NCBI GenBank assembly: GCA_032622095.1 | Contig: CP136062.1 | Span: 39,186,918 to 39,250,917 of the forward strand | Reading direction: 5' to 3' | Source of the DNA: Siphonodentalium dalli | Lineage: Eukaryota; Mollusca; Scaphopoda; Gadilida; Siphonodentaliidae | DNA length: 64,000 bases | Part shown: piece after piece, positions 35,231-46,343 of the stretch | Layout of the letters: every line of letters begins with the position of its first letter | Numbering within the stretch: position 1 is the first letter of the stretch | Notes under the pieces: model-generated | What the model was told of the DNA's origin: nothing | The model's database searches: none | The model's input: only the letters and a program-made list of their open reading frames with translations | Program-made: the position numbers and the translations under genes

Positions 35231-35992
35231 TGACTTAAAACACAGGTTTGAAATATAGACCGATGAAATATGCTGGTAAATCTCGATAAATGAGACATAT
35301 AAGAACGTTTTATACAAAATAGTCCTCGACTGAGAACAAAACCACGCCCATTGACAAGAATCGTGTGAGTGGTGGTTGCGCGTGGGCTATATGCCGTGAT
35401 AATAGTTGTAGCTGCCCAGCACACCTTTGTTCGAAACTACACAAACATAATATGATACAATATTTTCTCTCTAAATATAACGCAGTATATATATACGTAA
35501 TATACCCAACCTGTCGACGCAATTATCTGTATTTGGGCACGAATACATTTTAGGTTTGTTTTAACTCGCGAATTATCAAAGTAATATCGTTCAGCAAGAA
35601 GAACAGTAACTCTATTATGGTGACGTGATATGTTTCGATGTTTTAGATACAACTGGTATGGACATTTGAAGCTGCCTTCGGTGACAAGGAATTGTATTGC
35701 GTGTGGTTTATAAGCAATACGCAGATGTGTGTTATTGTGGGTGGGTGTTAGAAGCGAACTATTGATCGGATATATGTCCCCGTGTGTATTCTTTGTGCAT
35801 GTTGTTGGAGAAATGACCATTCTAGATTATGAATGTCGACTTGTGGTACAAAACATTGTATAAAGTTCCCACTCGGAGAAATATAAGGCCGAGGTAGAAC
35901 AAGGGAGCTGTGTTTTAACGTTTGTTTATCGGTGATACATGCGTGTACTACGATGCGGTTTCATATTGTCGAGAGAAACTTGGCTTTTTCAC
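35231..35992. other. Non-coding or unassigned stretch
   Basis: A 127-codon open frame on the minus strand (35,437-35,820) has no recognisable domain, no clear splice context and no conserved partner in the window. Nothing else stands out. Confidence 0.4.
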
Positions 35993-35996
35993 TTAA

Positions 35997-36453
35997 AGGT
36001 ACCTCAATCCGAATTATCGCTTGCAAATTACTATTTCCTTGGCTTCTGGGGTAAAAACAAAATATTTGATTCGAGTCGACGAACCCACCCATCAAAGCTC
36101 AAGGGTGATCAGATGTCGATGTTTGAAATCTTTTATTTTAATTTTAAGTGGCCCAGTAAACAGTCGACGAGCTGCAACGAGAGGAATTTCTCTGACCAAA
36201 GTGCGGGTGAAGATGGGTAACTCTAAAATTAAGTGGCTTTTTTGTGTCAGATATTTGACAACCCGGCAAAATTTCGTTGACCAAAATGTTGATAAATAAC
36301 AGGTTTTGGGCAATTTTGTACTATAGTTGACTAGTGTTGTTAGCATTATTTTTGGGCAATTAATCGATTCTGATAACAGAAGCGGCATTTTTAAAAATGT
36401 CGTTTTTGTTGGAATCTGATGATATGGGTACAATCGAATCGGATTGAGTACCT
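35997..36453 (+). mobile_element. TTAA-flanked MITE, AGGTACTCAATCCGA family, copy 2
   Basis: Ends AGGTACCTCAATCCGAATT and AATCGGATTGAGTACCT, each next to TTAA (35,993-35,996 and 36,454-36,457). The internal block ATTTGATTCGAGTCGACGAA, then CCCACCCATCAAAGCTC, is shared with the copies at 30,062, 57,574 and 58,020. The subterminal part also holds GATAAATAACAGGTTTTGGG, as in the others. Confidence 0.8.
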
Positions 36454-36457
36454 TTAA

Positions 36458-37556
36458 TGAGTCTAATGATTATATGCATGTTTACGGCCCGGCCTCTTTT
36501 ATCGATTTGTCGTCGTCCGGTCTTCGTGATAGTGTAAGATCTCGGTACAACACTTACTGGTTGACAGACATTTGTCCGATCCGAGGTCTTGATCATATAT
36601 CAGCATGATAATGAACATATAGAAGTAAGAGTAGGTTCGGACTGCATCGACTCTCTGACTGCTGTGTGTGTTTGTTGGTCTTCCTTATATGCGCGGTTGT
36701 TTATATGGGTAACCAAAATTGGTAAGTGTGTGTCTACCAGGTAAAACGAGCCCAGGGTGGATGGGCACAAAACCTAGCACACCAGAATGACAGAAACCAA
36801 GTCAGAGTGATGCACTGGCAGGTTGACCGAAGCCATTTTGAAAGTCAAATACGGAGGAAAGAAAGAACAGCTAAAAACATATTTGTCATAAGAATTTTTC
36901 ACACAATACTGTCTGGCCAAAAATGTAGTACGGGCAATGTAGAAAGGTGCATATTGGTTTTGATTCATGATACATATATACCTCTTTTACAATTATTTGG
37001 ATTTGTTACAATAGTATAAGTCCCATTTATAGTGTTATAATGTCCGATGTACTTATTATTATGTATATAAATGGTGCAGTAATTCATGTGCATGGAATAG
37101 ATTATATAAAGTGGTAGTCTAGTCTCCAGCAAATTTAGAAACAATCACATATATGTGGCCCGGAAAAATGTTATACAGCTTATTTCATATACAACGCAAT
37201 ATATATTATTAGTAAAACGCTCTTTATGTGACCTAGTTATATGCGCAGTTGAAACGACGGTAATCGATTGTGCTGATGACCCTCATCATTTCATTATGGC
37301 GGCGTTCGTTATATGTGTGACTTGCTTTATATAATGATGTCGCGTGGTACGTCTCCATAGTGTTTGACAATTACTTATTGTTTCAATTCTGGATTCGTTG
37401 TCTTCTCGGCGACACCCTGTTAGCCCTTCGCTTTCGACGTCCGCGCGACACAATGCCATGACCCATATCGACGTCCGCGCGACACCATGCCATGACCCAT
37501 ATTGACACATTCGTCCCAAGGCAGAATAGCTATTGCCGTGGCAAGAAATCAATCAA
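36458..37556. other. Unassigned stretch
   Basis: One exact AACGCTCTTTAT motif (37,216-37,227). A short direct duplication of a block with CGACGTCCGCGCGACAC and CATGCCATGACCCAT lies at 37,436-37,504. No gene supported. Confidence 0.5.
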
Positions 37557-38150
37557 TAAATATGGTCTATCAATGTGGCAGTATAAGTGGTAACTATTGT
37601 CGGTCTAAGTATGGTTGATAGAAACCTATCAGCAAAAAAAGAGTTAATAAATTCATTTGTTTTCACGTGTAGTCCGAATTTCAACAAGTCGATATTATAA
37701 TCACCCATTAAAAATCATTTTTTTGTGTTCAGAATTAATTTTTGTCATTATCTTCTTCATTGTTTTGATAAATGTATCTATGTCAGCCTTTTGCTGTGTG
37801 TTACATGTAGGTCTATATATAACTCCGACAATATACGGCTTTCTTCGATTTTCGGATATCTCTATGAAAAGTGATTCAAAAACTTGTGGCAAAAAAAATT
37901 CAAATCATCTCTAATGAAAAGCCCAAAATGCCCCCCCCCCCCCCCTGAATCATCATCGTCGGGTCTATATCTCTTTATGAGAGGATGATATCCTACTAAT
38001 GAAAAATTAATGTTATTAGGGGTGCGAAATATTTCAGTGAGACCTATGACTCCAAATTTGTCATTCGTATTTTGTAGTTCGTAAATCATAGTGTTGAAAG
38101 CATCCCAATTAGCGTTGAGACTTTGACAATTTAAGTTAAACAACGAAACT
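37557..38150 (-). pseudogene. LINE C endonuclease-domain fragment
   Basis: The minus strand encodes an apurinic-like endonuclease of a non-LTR retrotransposon in two frames: FNLNCQSLNANWDAF, then GVIGLTEIFRTPNNI, GHFGLFIRDDLNFF, then VGVIYRPTC, GDYNIDLLKFG and finally TATLIDHIY. The order matches the family (QS.., E of LTE, YRP, GDYN, ATLIDHI). Frame changes occur near the C run at 37,931-37,945 and the T run at 37,727. No reverse transcriptase follows, so it is a fragment, head-to-head with LINE B. Confidence 0.85.
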
Positions 38151-38242
38151 TGATTTTTTGTTCTGGCTACATTATTATCATAGTCTTCGGGTAAAAACTA
38201 TTTAGTCGGAACTAATCCATTTATGGGATTATGCCAAGATAT

Positions 38243-38507
38243 AACTGTACTCTTAATGGATACTGCCCGTAAAACTTGTGTAGCATCAAATAAAAAGCGC
38301 ACAAGTAACTGCAAGTAATAGAAGAAAGCAACAAAATAAAAAATCGTGGTTTGATGAAGACTGTAGGAAACAACGCGAAGAATTTCATAGGATCAAAGAG
38401 CAATATGACTGTACCCGGAATAAACACAATAAAGAGACATTGCGAGAGGCTTGTAACGATTACCGCAAAACAATGGACCGCGAGATTAGAGAGGAACGCA
38501 CGTATAA
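38243..38507 (+). pseudogene. LINE B linker between endonuclease and RT, first piece
   Basis: Reads ITVLLMDTARKTCVASNKKR, then after a frame change KKSWFDEDCRKQREEF and onward to REIREERTYN, where the MITE begins. The WFDEDC motif followed by a basic, helical stretch is typical of the segment linking endonuclease and reverse transcriptase in jockey-like LINEs. The reading resumes at 43,239 (NIAKLRNLRAV). Confidence 0.8.
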
Positions 38508-38991
38508 CCACTGGGGCCTGTAACGCGCTCCGCTGTCCGCCCCCTTTTGCGCTGCCCATATACGCCGCTTCTATATATCAATTCAATTTATTGTTGTAAA
38601 CTCATCGTCTAATGTGACATTTATGAGTGTTCATTTGCAATTACAAAATAACATAAATACATACATATCAAATACATATCAAATATGGGGAATACACAGA
38701 AAAGAGTATTTACCAATAAAACATATGGATAGCATCCAGGGGGTGTACCCGTACATGTATATGAGAGCTTTCACATAAATATGTGTGTTTTATAATGCTA
38801 TCTTATGATTAATGGGGTATATGATGTATGTGGGGCGATTCCCTGTTCACATGTTGCATGATGTGGGGATTTTTCATTGAGCCTCAGGAGTGGATCATTA
38901 GTGTTTGGGCCTTTTTTAGATATATTGATAGATTTATTATGATCTTTCTGTTATTTGTATCAAAGAGGTCATGCAATTTAATTGTGTTCGG

Positions 38992-39959
38992 TCAGTTGCG
39001 ATAGTAGGCTTTCAAATATTTCATTCTGAGCGCAGTTAACCGAGGGCAGTTCATTACAATGTGGTATTCATCGCCGAGTTCCTCCATACAAAAAGTACAT
39101 CTTCGTTCTGAGTATGGGGTGTTTGTCCAAGAACCAGTTTCCACCGGAAGCCGGTGGTTTCTGATTCTGAATCTCAGTAGTGGCAGAACGATATTGTTAT
39201 CATCTAGAGATAGGTATCGTGGTTTGCAGAAGTTTGGCTTTATGCATCTATAAAATTCGTATATATTTGAATGTTCCATAGATGCTCGCCAGTCTGATAT
39301 ATATATATCTCCATAGTTCTGGTTTTTATGGCATTGGCGAAAACATTTGCGCTACTAACCGCTTGGTTTCTCCACGTATATGACATGCCCAGTTTGTTCA
39401 GTTCAGTATTTACAAATTCTAGCCAGGGGATTTTTACATTTTCTAGCGTGCGTACATTCATCATTATATTGTAAAGCATAAAAGGGAGTCGGGTGCTTTC
39501 CATCGTGATTATTCTGCTCCAGAACATGAATAATTTAGTTTGTATTGTCAGCGAAATTGGTTTAATTCCCAGCTCCCCGTAAATGAACACTTCCGATGTG
39601 GTCTTGTTTAGATTAAATATAAATCTCAAGAACGATGTTTCCGGAAGCACTCTAAGTTTTCAAAGCCCCATATCTCGGCTCCATATGTCATAATAGGCAC
39701 GGTTGATTTTTCATAGATATCTAGAATCGTTTCGACGGACAGTTTGTTACTTCGTGAGGTGTTTATCAAAGCACACATTGCCTTCTTGACATCACTGCAC
39801 CGTGTGTTTCTTTCAGTTGCGAAGTTACCGTTCTTATTGAATTCTGTGCCCAGATATTTATAACTGTTTATGGTTTCAATTATGTCGGTATTTATATGGA
39901 ATTCAATATCTTTATTTCTGCTTCGTTTTTTACCAAAAATTACGATTTTCGTTTTTGAT
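38992..39959 (-). pseudogene. LINE A thumb and C-terminal CCHC region
   Basis: Continues with NPSKTKIVIFGKKRSRN, YKYLGTEFNKNGNF, VPIMTYGAEIWGFE, then in another frame FIYGELGIKPISLTI and FMFWSRI, and finally RFRIRNHRLPVETGSW and RRCTFCMEELGDEYHIVMNC. The last is a C-x2-C-x8-H-x4-C knuckle near the C terminus. Frame changes occur at about 39,655 and 39,270. Confidence 0.88.
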
Positions 39960-40889
39960 GGGTTAATTTTTTGTTTCCAGATGTTGCAGTATTGTGCAAA
40001 TCTGTTTAGTGAATGTTGAAGGCTTTCTTTGAGTTGGATACGAGTATGGTGTCATCTGCATATAACAATATAAGAAGTTTTAGGTAATATCCCGTGTCCG
40101 ATTTTCTCACCTTATGCAAGTCGATACCGTTACACCCGTGCCCTGCTCGGTAGTCATGTACGTCATTGAGGTATAGAGAAAAAAGTATCGGTGAGAGACA
40201 GTCACCTTGTTTTACTTCAATGGAACTATGAAATAAACTGGATATGTTATCATCTACTCTCACGTACGTTTTAATATTTTGGTATAGACCTTTTACTGCT
40301 CGAAGTATGTTTCCAGATAGATGGTAGTGTTGTAATTTGCCCCATAGTCCCTCCCTCCAAACTGTATCGAACGCTTTGGTAAAGTCAATAAATGCACAGA
40401 AAAGGTTATCTTTGTTTAAATCAGCTAATTTGACGAGGGTGTGGAGGTTGAACATATGGTATGTTGTGCTATAGCCTTTACGGAATCCGGCTTGGGTTTC
40501 TGATTGCAATTTATTCATGTCAATGAATTTGGATATACGCTTACAAAGAATACAGGTGTATACTTTTGACATACAAGGAGAGTTATTTTCCTATAGTTAT
40601 CAGCATCCATTGGATCTTTTCTGTTTTTGAAAATAGGTCTTATGACCCCGATGGAACAGTCTCTAGGTATAACAACTGTTTTAAAAATAACATTAAAATA
40701 CATGGTATAAAAATCGCCTAGAAACTGCCAGCTATGTTTGATATATGAATTATCAATATTATATAGTCCGGGTGCTTTGTTGCTTTTTAGCATTTTGCTG
40801 GAACTCTCAATTTCATCTTTTGTGATGGGTCCATTTAATTGATTTTCGCCAATTAAGTTATGTGGTTGACTAGTATAAGCCATAAGCAA
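39960..40889 (-). pseudogene. LINE A reverse transcriptase core
   Basis: Reverse transcriptase blocks in order on the minus strand: LKSNKAPGLYNIDN (block 0/1), VIRPIFKNRKDPMDADNYRK, then after a frameshift at about 40,560 SKVYTCILCKRI, QAGFRKGYSTTYHMF, AFIDFTKAFDTVWREG (motif A, catalytic Asp), VKQGDCLSPILFSLYLNDV (motif B) and LLYADDTILVS (motif C, YADD, about 40,045-40,075). All catalytic residues are present, but frame breaks at about 40,870, 40,560 and 40,010 inactivate it. Confidence 0.92.
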
Positions 40890-41271
40890 CTTGTCTCTGT
40901 TAATGACAATAACTCGGATTCTTCTTTTTCAAAATGCGATTTAAAGTTATCGGCATTTGGGCAAGGTAAACTACGTGTCCTTTTCGGTTTATGAATATCT
41001 TTAATTAGTTTCCAAACGTCCTTACTACTTTGGGTTCGGAAATTATGTACTTTTGCTCGTATGCCTGCGCTGTATTTTATTCTGCTTTTAGTCAGTGCTA
41101 CTTTATATGAGTTTCTGCTTCTGATCATATTTAATTTATTTTCTACCGTCGGGTTAGCGCGGTATATTTTGCGGTCCCGTCTGTACGTTGTTCGCGAGCG
41201 TGCGCAGTCATAATTAAACCAAGGGGGGCTATTCTTCCTTGGCTTCGGTCCGCTGGATTGCGGCTTTGCTG
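40853..41271 (-). pseudogene. LINE A linker between endonuclease and RT
   Basis: Begins TAKPQSSGPKPRK, then PPWFNYDCARSR (the WF.Y.C linker signature), a basic helical stretch, and FRTQSSKDVWKLIKDI followed by KSHFEKEESELL. The frame shifts at about 40,870 before entering the reverse transcriptase fingers. Confidence 0.85.
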
Positions 41272-41274
41272 TTA

Positions 41275-42629
41275 GGGTGGATACACACATGCATGTAATG
41301 TCTGTATGTAAAATACATGTATTTTACATGGACACACCAATAATTGACAACATTAATCACCTGCGCGCGAGAGGTCAATTTCACCAGTGAGTAGTTATAA
41401 GCCATTATCAAACAAACTGCCATCAAGAAATTTCAGGCCAGTCATAAACATGTCTTCTTTCATGGCTGCCGAAATGAGTAATTCTTGTCTGATATATGTT
41501 GCTGTTTTTCACGAGTTATAATTCATTTCGAAAAGTGGATTAGAGCCGGTCGATTTTATACTTGATTTGTTTCTGTCATTTTTTGGAAGCAGGGTCATCC
41601 AAAACAAAAATAAAATATGCAGATTTCTTTTATAGGATGATACCGGCTTGTTGAGATTTCTCTGATAATTTGAGAGCGAGCTCATGTGATAACATTAATT
41701 CAATTGGGATTGCAAATATTCATTATAGCGCCAAAAAATAATGCAGGTACAGCGTTGAAATTAAAAAGAGTGACACCCCCCCCCCCCATTTATATATATG
41801 TTTATCAAGCCAAAGGTTGAACAAGCTCCTAACTGTCACAAGCTTGAATTATAACATTTTCGACCATAATCCAAGATTGGGGGAGAGGCTGGTTCTCGAA
41901 AGCTTCCAATAACTAAGGGAGTTAATTGAATGTATCAGCCGGGATTATCTGGGCAAGAATTACAATATAATGTTTTACTTAAATATTCCATTGTTGTAAA
42001 TTTTGCGTATACATGCATGTATAACTGTATAACACAAGAGAGGAAAGGTGAAGTAGTTGGGAACTCGTAGCTAGGCAACCCTTTCGCAGAATGAAGACAA
42101 ACAGCAACACCATGCATTCAAATTTAAAGCTGTATAATATGTTCATAATTATATGAATAGCATAAATTGCTGCATATTATATTAATCACTCGTAGAAAAC
42201 AGACACGACAGACATGACTACGATATTTATAAAGCAGGGTGTCAGGACTCAGGGTGCTGCATGCATACCCCCCGTCGAGGGAAATATGCAATGGTGAATT
42301 CGGTAGCTTCTGGGATAATATAGCTCCCCGTGCATGGCCCCCTGCGTTGGGGAAGAGGTCATCACTGGTATTAACATCAATAGAAGACTGACAATGATTT
42401 AAACAGAACGTCGACCATTTGAGTTATCGCGCGAATAATTATTTTAAGCGCCCTGACGACTTTGTCCCAGTAAACGGCTCTTCGGCGGTTCAGAGTTTAA
42501 CTCACTGTGGTCAAACACAGTAGCAATGATTGGGTTGTCAGCGGACACATATTACACGGTGCGTATGGTCCATGTAAAACGCCAAATACACGATATTTAC
42601 AGAGATTACATGCATGTGTGTATCCGCCC
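41275..42629. mobile_element. Harbinger-like non-autonomous DNA element (TTA target duplication)
   Basis: Termini GGGTGGATACACACATGCAT and its counterpart in which GGGCGG replaces GGGTGG. The inverted repeats extend about 25 bases closely and about 50 bases loosely (both sides end near TTTTACATGG). TTA is duplicated on both sides (41,272-41,274 and 42,630-42,632). A 3-bp TTA/TAA duplication with GG-starting inverted repeats is the known behaviour of PIF/Harbinger elements. The interior encodes no transposase and holds only a C run (41,776-41,787) and AT-rich filler. Confidence 0.8.
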
Positions 42630-42632
42630 TTA

Positions 42633-43108
42633 GTGTCGAATTCAGAAGACTGTTTAAATCGCTCGTGATAGAATTAATCTTATTGGCGGTGTCTGTCTCA
42701 TTGCACGACGCTAGCCGAGTAATATCGGCGTTGAGAGCGGTCAGTTCTGTTGCTTTTGTGCGCAAATTGGTCACAAATGAGTGAACATTGAACAGCGGTC
42801 TCTTTCGAGTGTTCCTTCTATTTGGTTTTATTTGGGACGCTGCGGGAATGACAGATATGCCGGCAGTTTGTTTGGGGTGATCAAATTTACAGTTCACTGC
42901 CAGTCCGCTATGTGCGTCCGAAGTTAAACTGTTATGGTCGAGAACAATCAGGTGAGTAATTACGTTAAACAGGTTTGGTGTACTAATGACATAATCAACT
43001 GTACTCACGTCTTTATATGTGTTGTGATCTGAATCATTACCTTTGCGCCCATTTAGGATTATCATGTCGGTCTGATCACATAAGTTAAATAATTTGCCAC
43101 CAGAGTTA
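42633..43108 (-). pseudogene. LINE A endonuclease C-terminal half and start of linker
   Basis: Visible motifs are LFNLCDQTDMIILNGRKG, TYKDVSTVDYVIS and LTSDAHSGLAVN, matching the C-terminal half of LINE AP-type endonucleases (ILNGR, VDYVI and SDH-like signatures; here the catalytic-site SDH reads SDAH). After this comes the polar linker up to NSLLNSTL, where the DNA element is inserted. Excising that element and one TTA keeps the frame open into the piece at 41,271. Confidence 0.85.
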
Positions 43109-43238
43109 AGCGTCTGCTTCACGTTAATGGTAGTATAATAGAGACTATAATACTACCATTAACGTGAAGCAGGCGCGTATGGGCAGCGCAAAAGGCGGGG
43201 GCGGACAACAGAGCGCGTTACAGCCCCCTGTGGTATAA

Positions 43239-43785
43239 CATAGCCAAATTACGTAATCTACGCGCCGTAACCAACACTGAATTTTTGCAGAAATTTAATG
43301 AACTTGTTGATGCTGAGGGCCAAAACTCCAATCGGCCAAATACTAAAGTGAGCATCAATGCGTTTCTTGAACATTTTAAGAGAATTAATGAAGGATTAGA
43401 TGATAACGCGAATTTAGAGGCTCATAATGAAGAACTTTTTAGCGACGCTGACCTGAGTGAACTGAACAATTAAATAACACGGCCATAAATCCACGAAACG
43501 ATGTCAGATTTAAGAAATAATAAGTCATCCGGTTTGGACGACATCCTTAACGAATATGTTAAACACTCCGTGGATATAATGATAGACGTGTATTATAAAT
43601 TATTCAACTTGATACTAGATACCGGATATTTCGATGGAGATCGATGCTACCCTGATTCATATAAGGGGATAACACGGTGAAAGAATTTGTTTATCTAGGC
43701 ACTGAGTTTTTCTACAATGGTAGATTCTGTAGATCTATCAAAAGAACATGTAAGTTAGCCAACAAAGCTATGTATGCGCTGCTGA
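43239..43785 (+). pseudogene. LINE B RT N-terminal part with internal deletion
   Basis: Resumes the linker (NIAKLRNLRAVTNTEF to 43,473), then LRNNKSSGLDDILNEYVKHS and YYKLFNLILDTGYF, which are reverse transcriptase block 0/1. At about 43,670 it jumps to KEFVYLGTEFFYNGRF and CKLANKAMYALL in the thumb region. Motifs A, B and C (several hundred bases) are missing, so this copy cannot encode an active enzyme. Confidence 0.85.
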
Positions 43786-44076
43786 TGACGAAGACGATCA
43801 CTTGTTGATGAAGCATACACACACTCAACCCATCTCGTCACTGTACCGAACTTCCGATTCTACTCCACAATCTCCATTCTGATTATTTTCATATATTGTT
43901 CATTATATGTATGTATATTATATACCTTGTGTTTGTTCGTCTTTAGTGTAAAATTTGCCAGTGTATTATACTAGGGAGAGGAGGGTATTCTAAGTGATTA
44001 CAGCACTTGTCCTCCAATCCCTTTTGTCATAAACAATTTATGAACAAATAAAATATGTTTAAACAAAACCCAAAAA
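43786..44076 (+). mobile_element. LINE 3' fragment with 12-bp target duplication
   Basis: ATGCGCTGCTGA occurs at 43,774-43,785 and 44,077-44,088. Between them lie 291 bases ending ACAGCACTTGTCCTCCAATC, then AACAAATAAAATATGTTTAA and an A-rich tail. The 3' end matches the insertion at 9,189-9,667. The LINE B frame continues directly across the site (YALL then NKVLNLY). Confidence 0.88.
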
Positions 44077-44088
44077 ATGCGCTGCTGA

Positions 44089-45140
44089 ATAAAGTACTGA
44101 ACTTGTACCTTCCAGTTGATATAATGCTACACATATTTAATGCGATGGTCGCACCCATTTTGCTATACGGAAGTGAGATATGGGGTGATGAATCCCTGAA
44201 AGCAATCGAGAGCGTCCACCTAAAGTTCTGCAAACTGATATTAGGTATGAAAACATGCACACCCAACTACATGGTATATGGAGAGTTGGGAAGACACCCC
44301 ATGGCAATAGATATTAAATGTCGAGCTATTTCGTATTGGTCAAGATTATTAGGAAACGAGGGCTCAGAAATAACAAAAAAACACATATCGTTTGATTTGT
44401 ATGCTACACGATAGAGACCCAGTGTTCGAAAACAAACTGCGGTGGATAAGGTTTATACAGGGTACATTACAGGAATCAGGCCTAAATTGCATGTGGCTAT
44501 CACAGAGACAATTAGTCAGGCATGAGGTAAAACTAATTAAAAGGGTTCTGCTTGATAACTTTAATCATGAGTGGGCAACAAGGGTATCAGCTGCATCGAG
44601 GGGCTCTTTATACAGAGAGATCACACCTTTTCTGAAACTGAGAAACTGTTTGACTGAGCCCCCCCCCCCTCCCCCACCATTTATCCGAATATGTAATGAA
44701 GATTAGAACCTCAAATCACAAACTAGCTATTGAAAGCGGACGGTGGAAGAAAATGGCAAGGAACGAGAGATACTGCCCATTATGTAAGAACGGTATAGGA
44801 GATGAATATCATCTTGTTATAATCTGCAACCAGTTTTCACAATTTAGGGATAAATATATCCCAGATTACTACTGGAAGCATCATAACCCCTACAAATTTA
44901 AGAAAATGCTATGTATAGACAATTCAGAGGTGATGAAACGACTGGCCATATATCTCAAACTAGCTTTGAAAGAATACACAAAAAAAGGTCTAGATATGTC
45001 AACCGATAACTGGGTTGATATACACCTATCAGCAACAATTTCCACAACATCCTATTTGTCTAATACTGGGAGGTTTATCTTCGCCTCTCTGCTTTCTCGT
45101 TGTGGATGTGCACTGTATGTGGTGCCCCAGCCACGATAAT
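44089..45140 (+). pseudogene. LINE B C-terminal region
   Basis: Blocks NKVLNLYLPVDIMLHIF, MVAPILLYGSEIWGDE, YGELGRHPMAIDIKCRA and YWSRLLG, then after frame changes at about 44,400 and 44,690 RTSNHKLAIESGRW and RYCPLCKNGIGDEYHLVIIC (C-x2-C-x8-H-x4-C). A C run at 44,659-44,669 interrupts the frame. The stop at about 45,140 precedes a 3' UTR of about 190 bases. Confidence 0.88.
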
Positions 45141-45332
45141 TAAATTACTATATAGATACAGTATAGCGGGGCGGGCACAATGCAAAATTTATACACAGGA
45201 GTGAAATTGATTTATTCCCATGCATTGAATTGATATTTTTGCTCCATTTGTATATAGATATGTAATAATGTATATATGTTTTGCATGTAACATGTTAATT
45301 CATGTCGAGCAATAAACCATTCAATTCAATTA

Positions 45333-46250
45333 TCGCACGAGCCTTCTTGTCTATCTGAACGTGATTGATATGTTTCTACGAAATCAAAAACATCATTGTT
45401 TTCTATATCACCAAGCTCTATAGTTTTCCGATTAGTCATCACAAAGGCAACACTTAATGTACAAAATTATAACTATGGCACTGTGGTTTGGTAACACTAA
45501 TAAGATATTAAATGCAGGACAAGACTGTATATCTAGACCCAGAGTCGGAATATAAATCGGAATCACAATCAGGTTATACTTATTCAAATAAGTCATACAA
45601 AACAATAATAAACCTCCCCGATGGTATGTTGGCATGTCGCTTATAAATATACAACATGCTTATTTCCTCACTTGTCACGTCATGTGTTTTCTTTGCGACT
45701 TAAAATATTTCGAATGGTAGATACATCATATGTGAAATTTTTGGAGCATACGTTATATAATCTTTTGTCATATTGGGTCATGTTGAAATATATAATTATG
45801 TGTTAAATTGAACGATATAACGTTTTAAATGAACGGCTGATGCACCTTTAATTACTGGAATAAACATATTCCGGTAAATGGTATACTTAAATAGCCAAGG
45901 TATTAATAATGATCAAAGTAGCTATTATTGTTTGGCGTTGAGAGACATTATTTGCAGTAAAGGTAACGCACGGAACAGATCAAACAAACTGCTGTTTCAA
46001 AAACATCTGATGCGGTAAACAAATTATACTGCGCTTCATTTCGATTGACTAGGACAGCACGTGACGGGTGTATTGACAGTACACCGAGAGCCGAACACGG
46101 CAAGTAATCTGATTGGTCGCATTGTAAGTCGCAGTGGAGAAATAAGCAATACCATATCATAGGCCACACCAATGCGGTCACCAGGTACACGCGTTATTAC
46201 CATGCCAACAATACATTGAAATCAGTCATGCAGCTACATAAGTATAGGTT
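45333..46250. other. AT-rich stretch, no gene seen
   Basis: Short open frames only, none with domains. Confidence 0.5.
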
Positions 46251-46343
46251 GTAACCCCCTTGGCTATATGTACAAGGAATATAGACCAAAGCCGCGAAGC
46301 GGTTGCTGTCTGTATTCCTTGTACAGATAGCCAAGGGGGTTAT
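46251..46343. mobile_element. Foldback element of about 93 bp
   Basis: GTAACCCCCTTGGCTATATG pairs with the end CAGATAGCCAAGGGGGTTAT, and GTACAAGGAATA pairs with TATTCCTTGTAC. Short GC loop (CCGCGAAGCGG). Confidence 0.85.

Larger units (their letters stand above)
38581..43108 (-). mobile_element. LINE A, inserted inside the MITE, itself interrupted
   Basis: A minus-strand LINE truncated at its 5' end within the endonuclease domain (43,108) and ending with AATAAATTGAATTGA at 38,581. Order on the minus strand: endonuclease C-terminal half, linker, reverse transcriptase, thumb and C-terminal region, CCHC knuckle, 3' UTR (38,991-38,581). It is interrupted by a 1,355-bp DNA element at 41,275-42,629. 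Several frameshifts make it inactive. Confidence 0.9.
38508..43233. mobile_element. Hairpin MITE split by LINE A, inserted in LINE B
   Basis: The MITE termini are CCACTGGGGCCTGTAACGCG at 38,508 and the inverted CGCGTTACAGCCCCCTGTGG ending at 43,233, with TATAA directly outside both ends (38,503-38,507 and 43,234-43,238). The MITE proper is 38,508 to about 38,580 plus 43,109-43,233. The latter holds the palindromic centre (CACGTTAATGGTAGTATA and its complement around 43,135). Same family as 915-1,120. LINE A occupies the middle. Confidence 0.85.
38195..45332 (+). mobile_element. LINE B, interrupted by nested insertions
   Basis: A plus-strand LINE whose pieces are 38,195-38,507, 43,239-43,785 and 44,089-45,332. 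The first gap is the hairpin MITE carrying LINE A. The second is a LINE 3' fragment. The 3' UTR ends with AATAAA and ATTCA repeats at about 45,311-45,332. The catalytic centre of reverse transcriptase has been lost by an internal deletion at about 43,675. Its C-terminal CCHC knuckle and 3' end resemble LINE A, so the two belong to related families. Confidence 0.85.

Noticed and set aside
35437-35820. 127-codon minus-strand open frame
   Set aside because: No recognisable domain or splice context; chance frame cannot be excluded.
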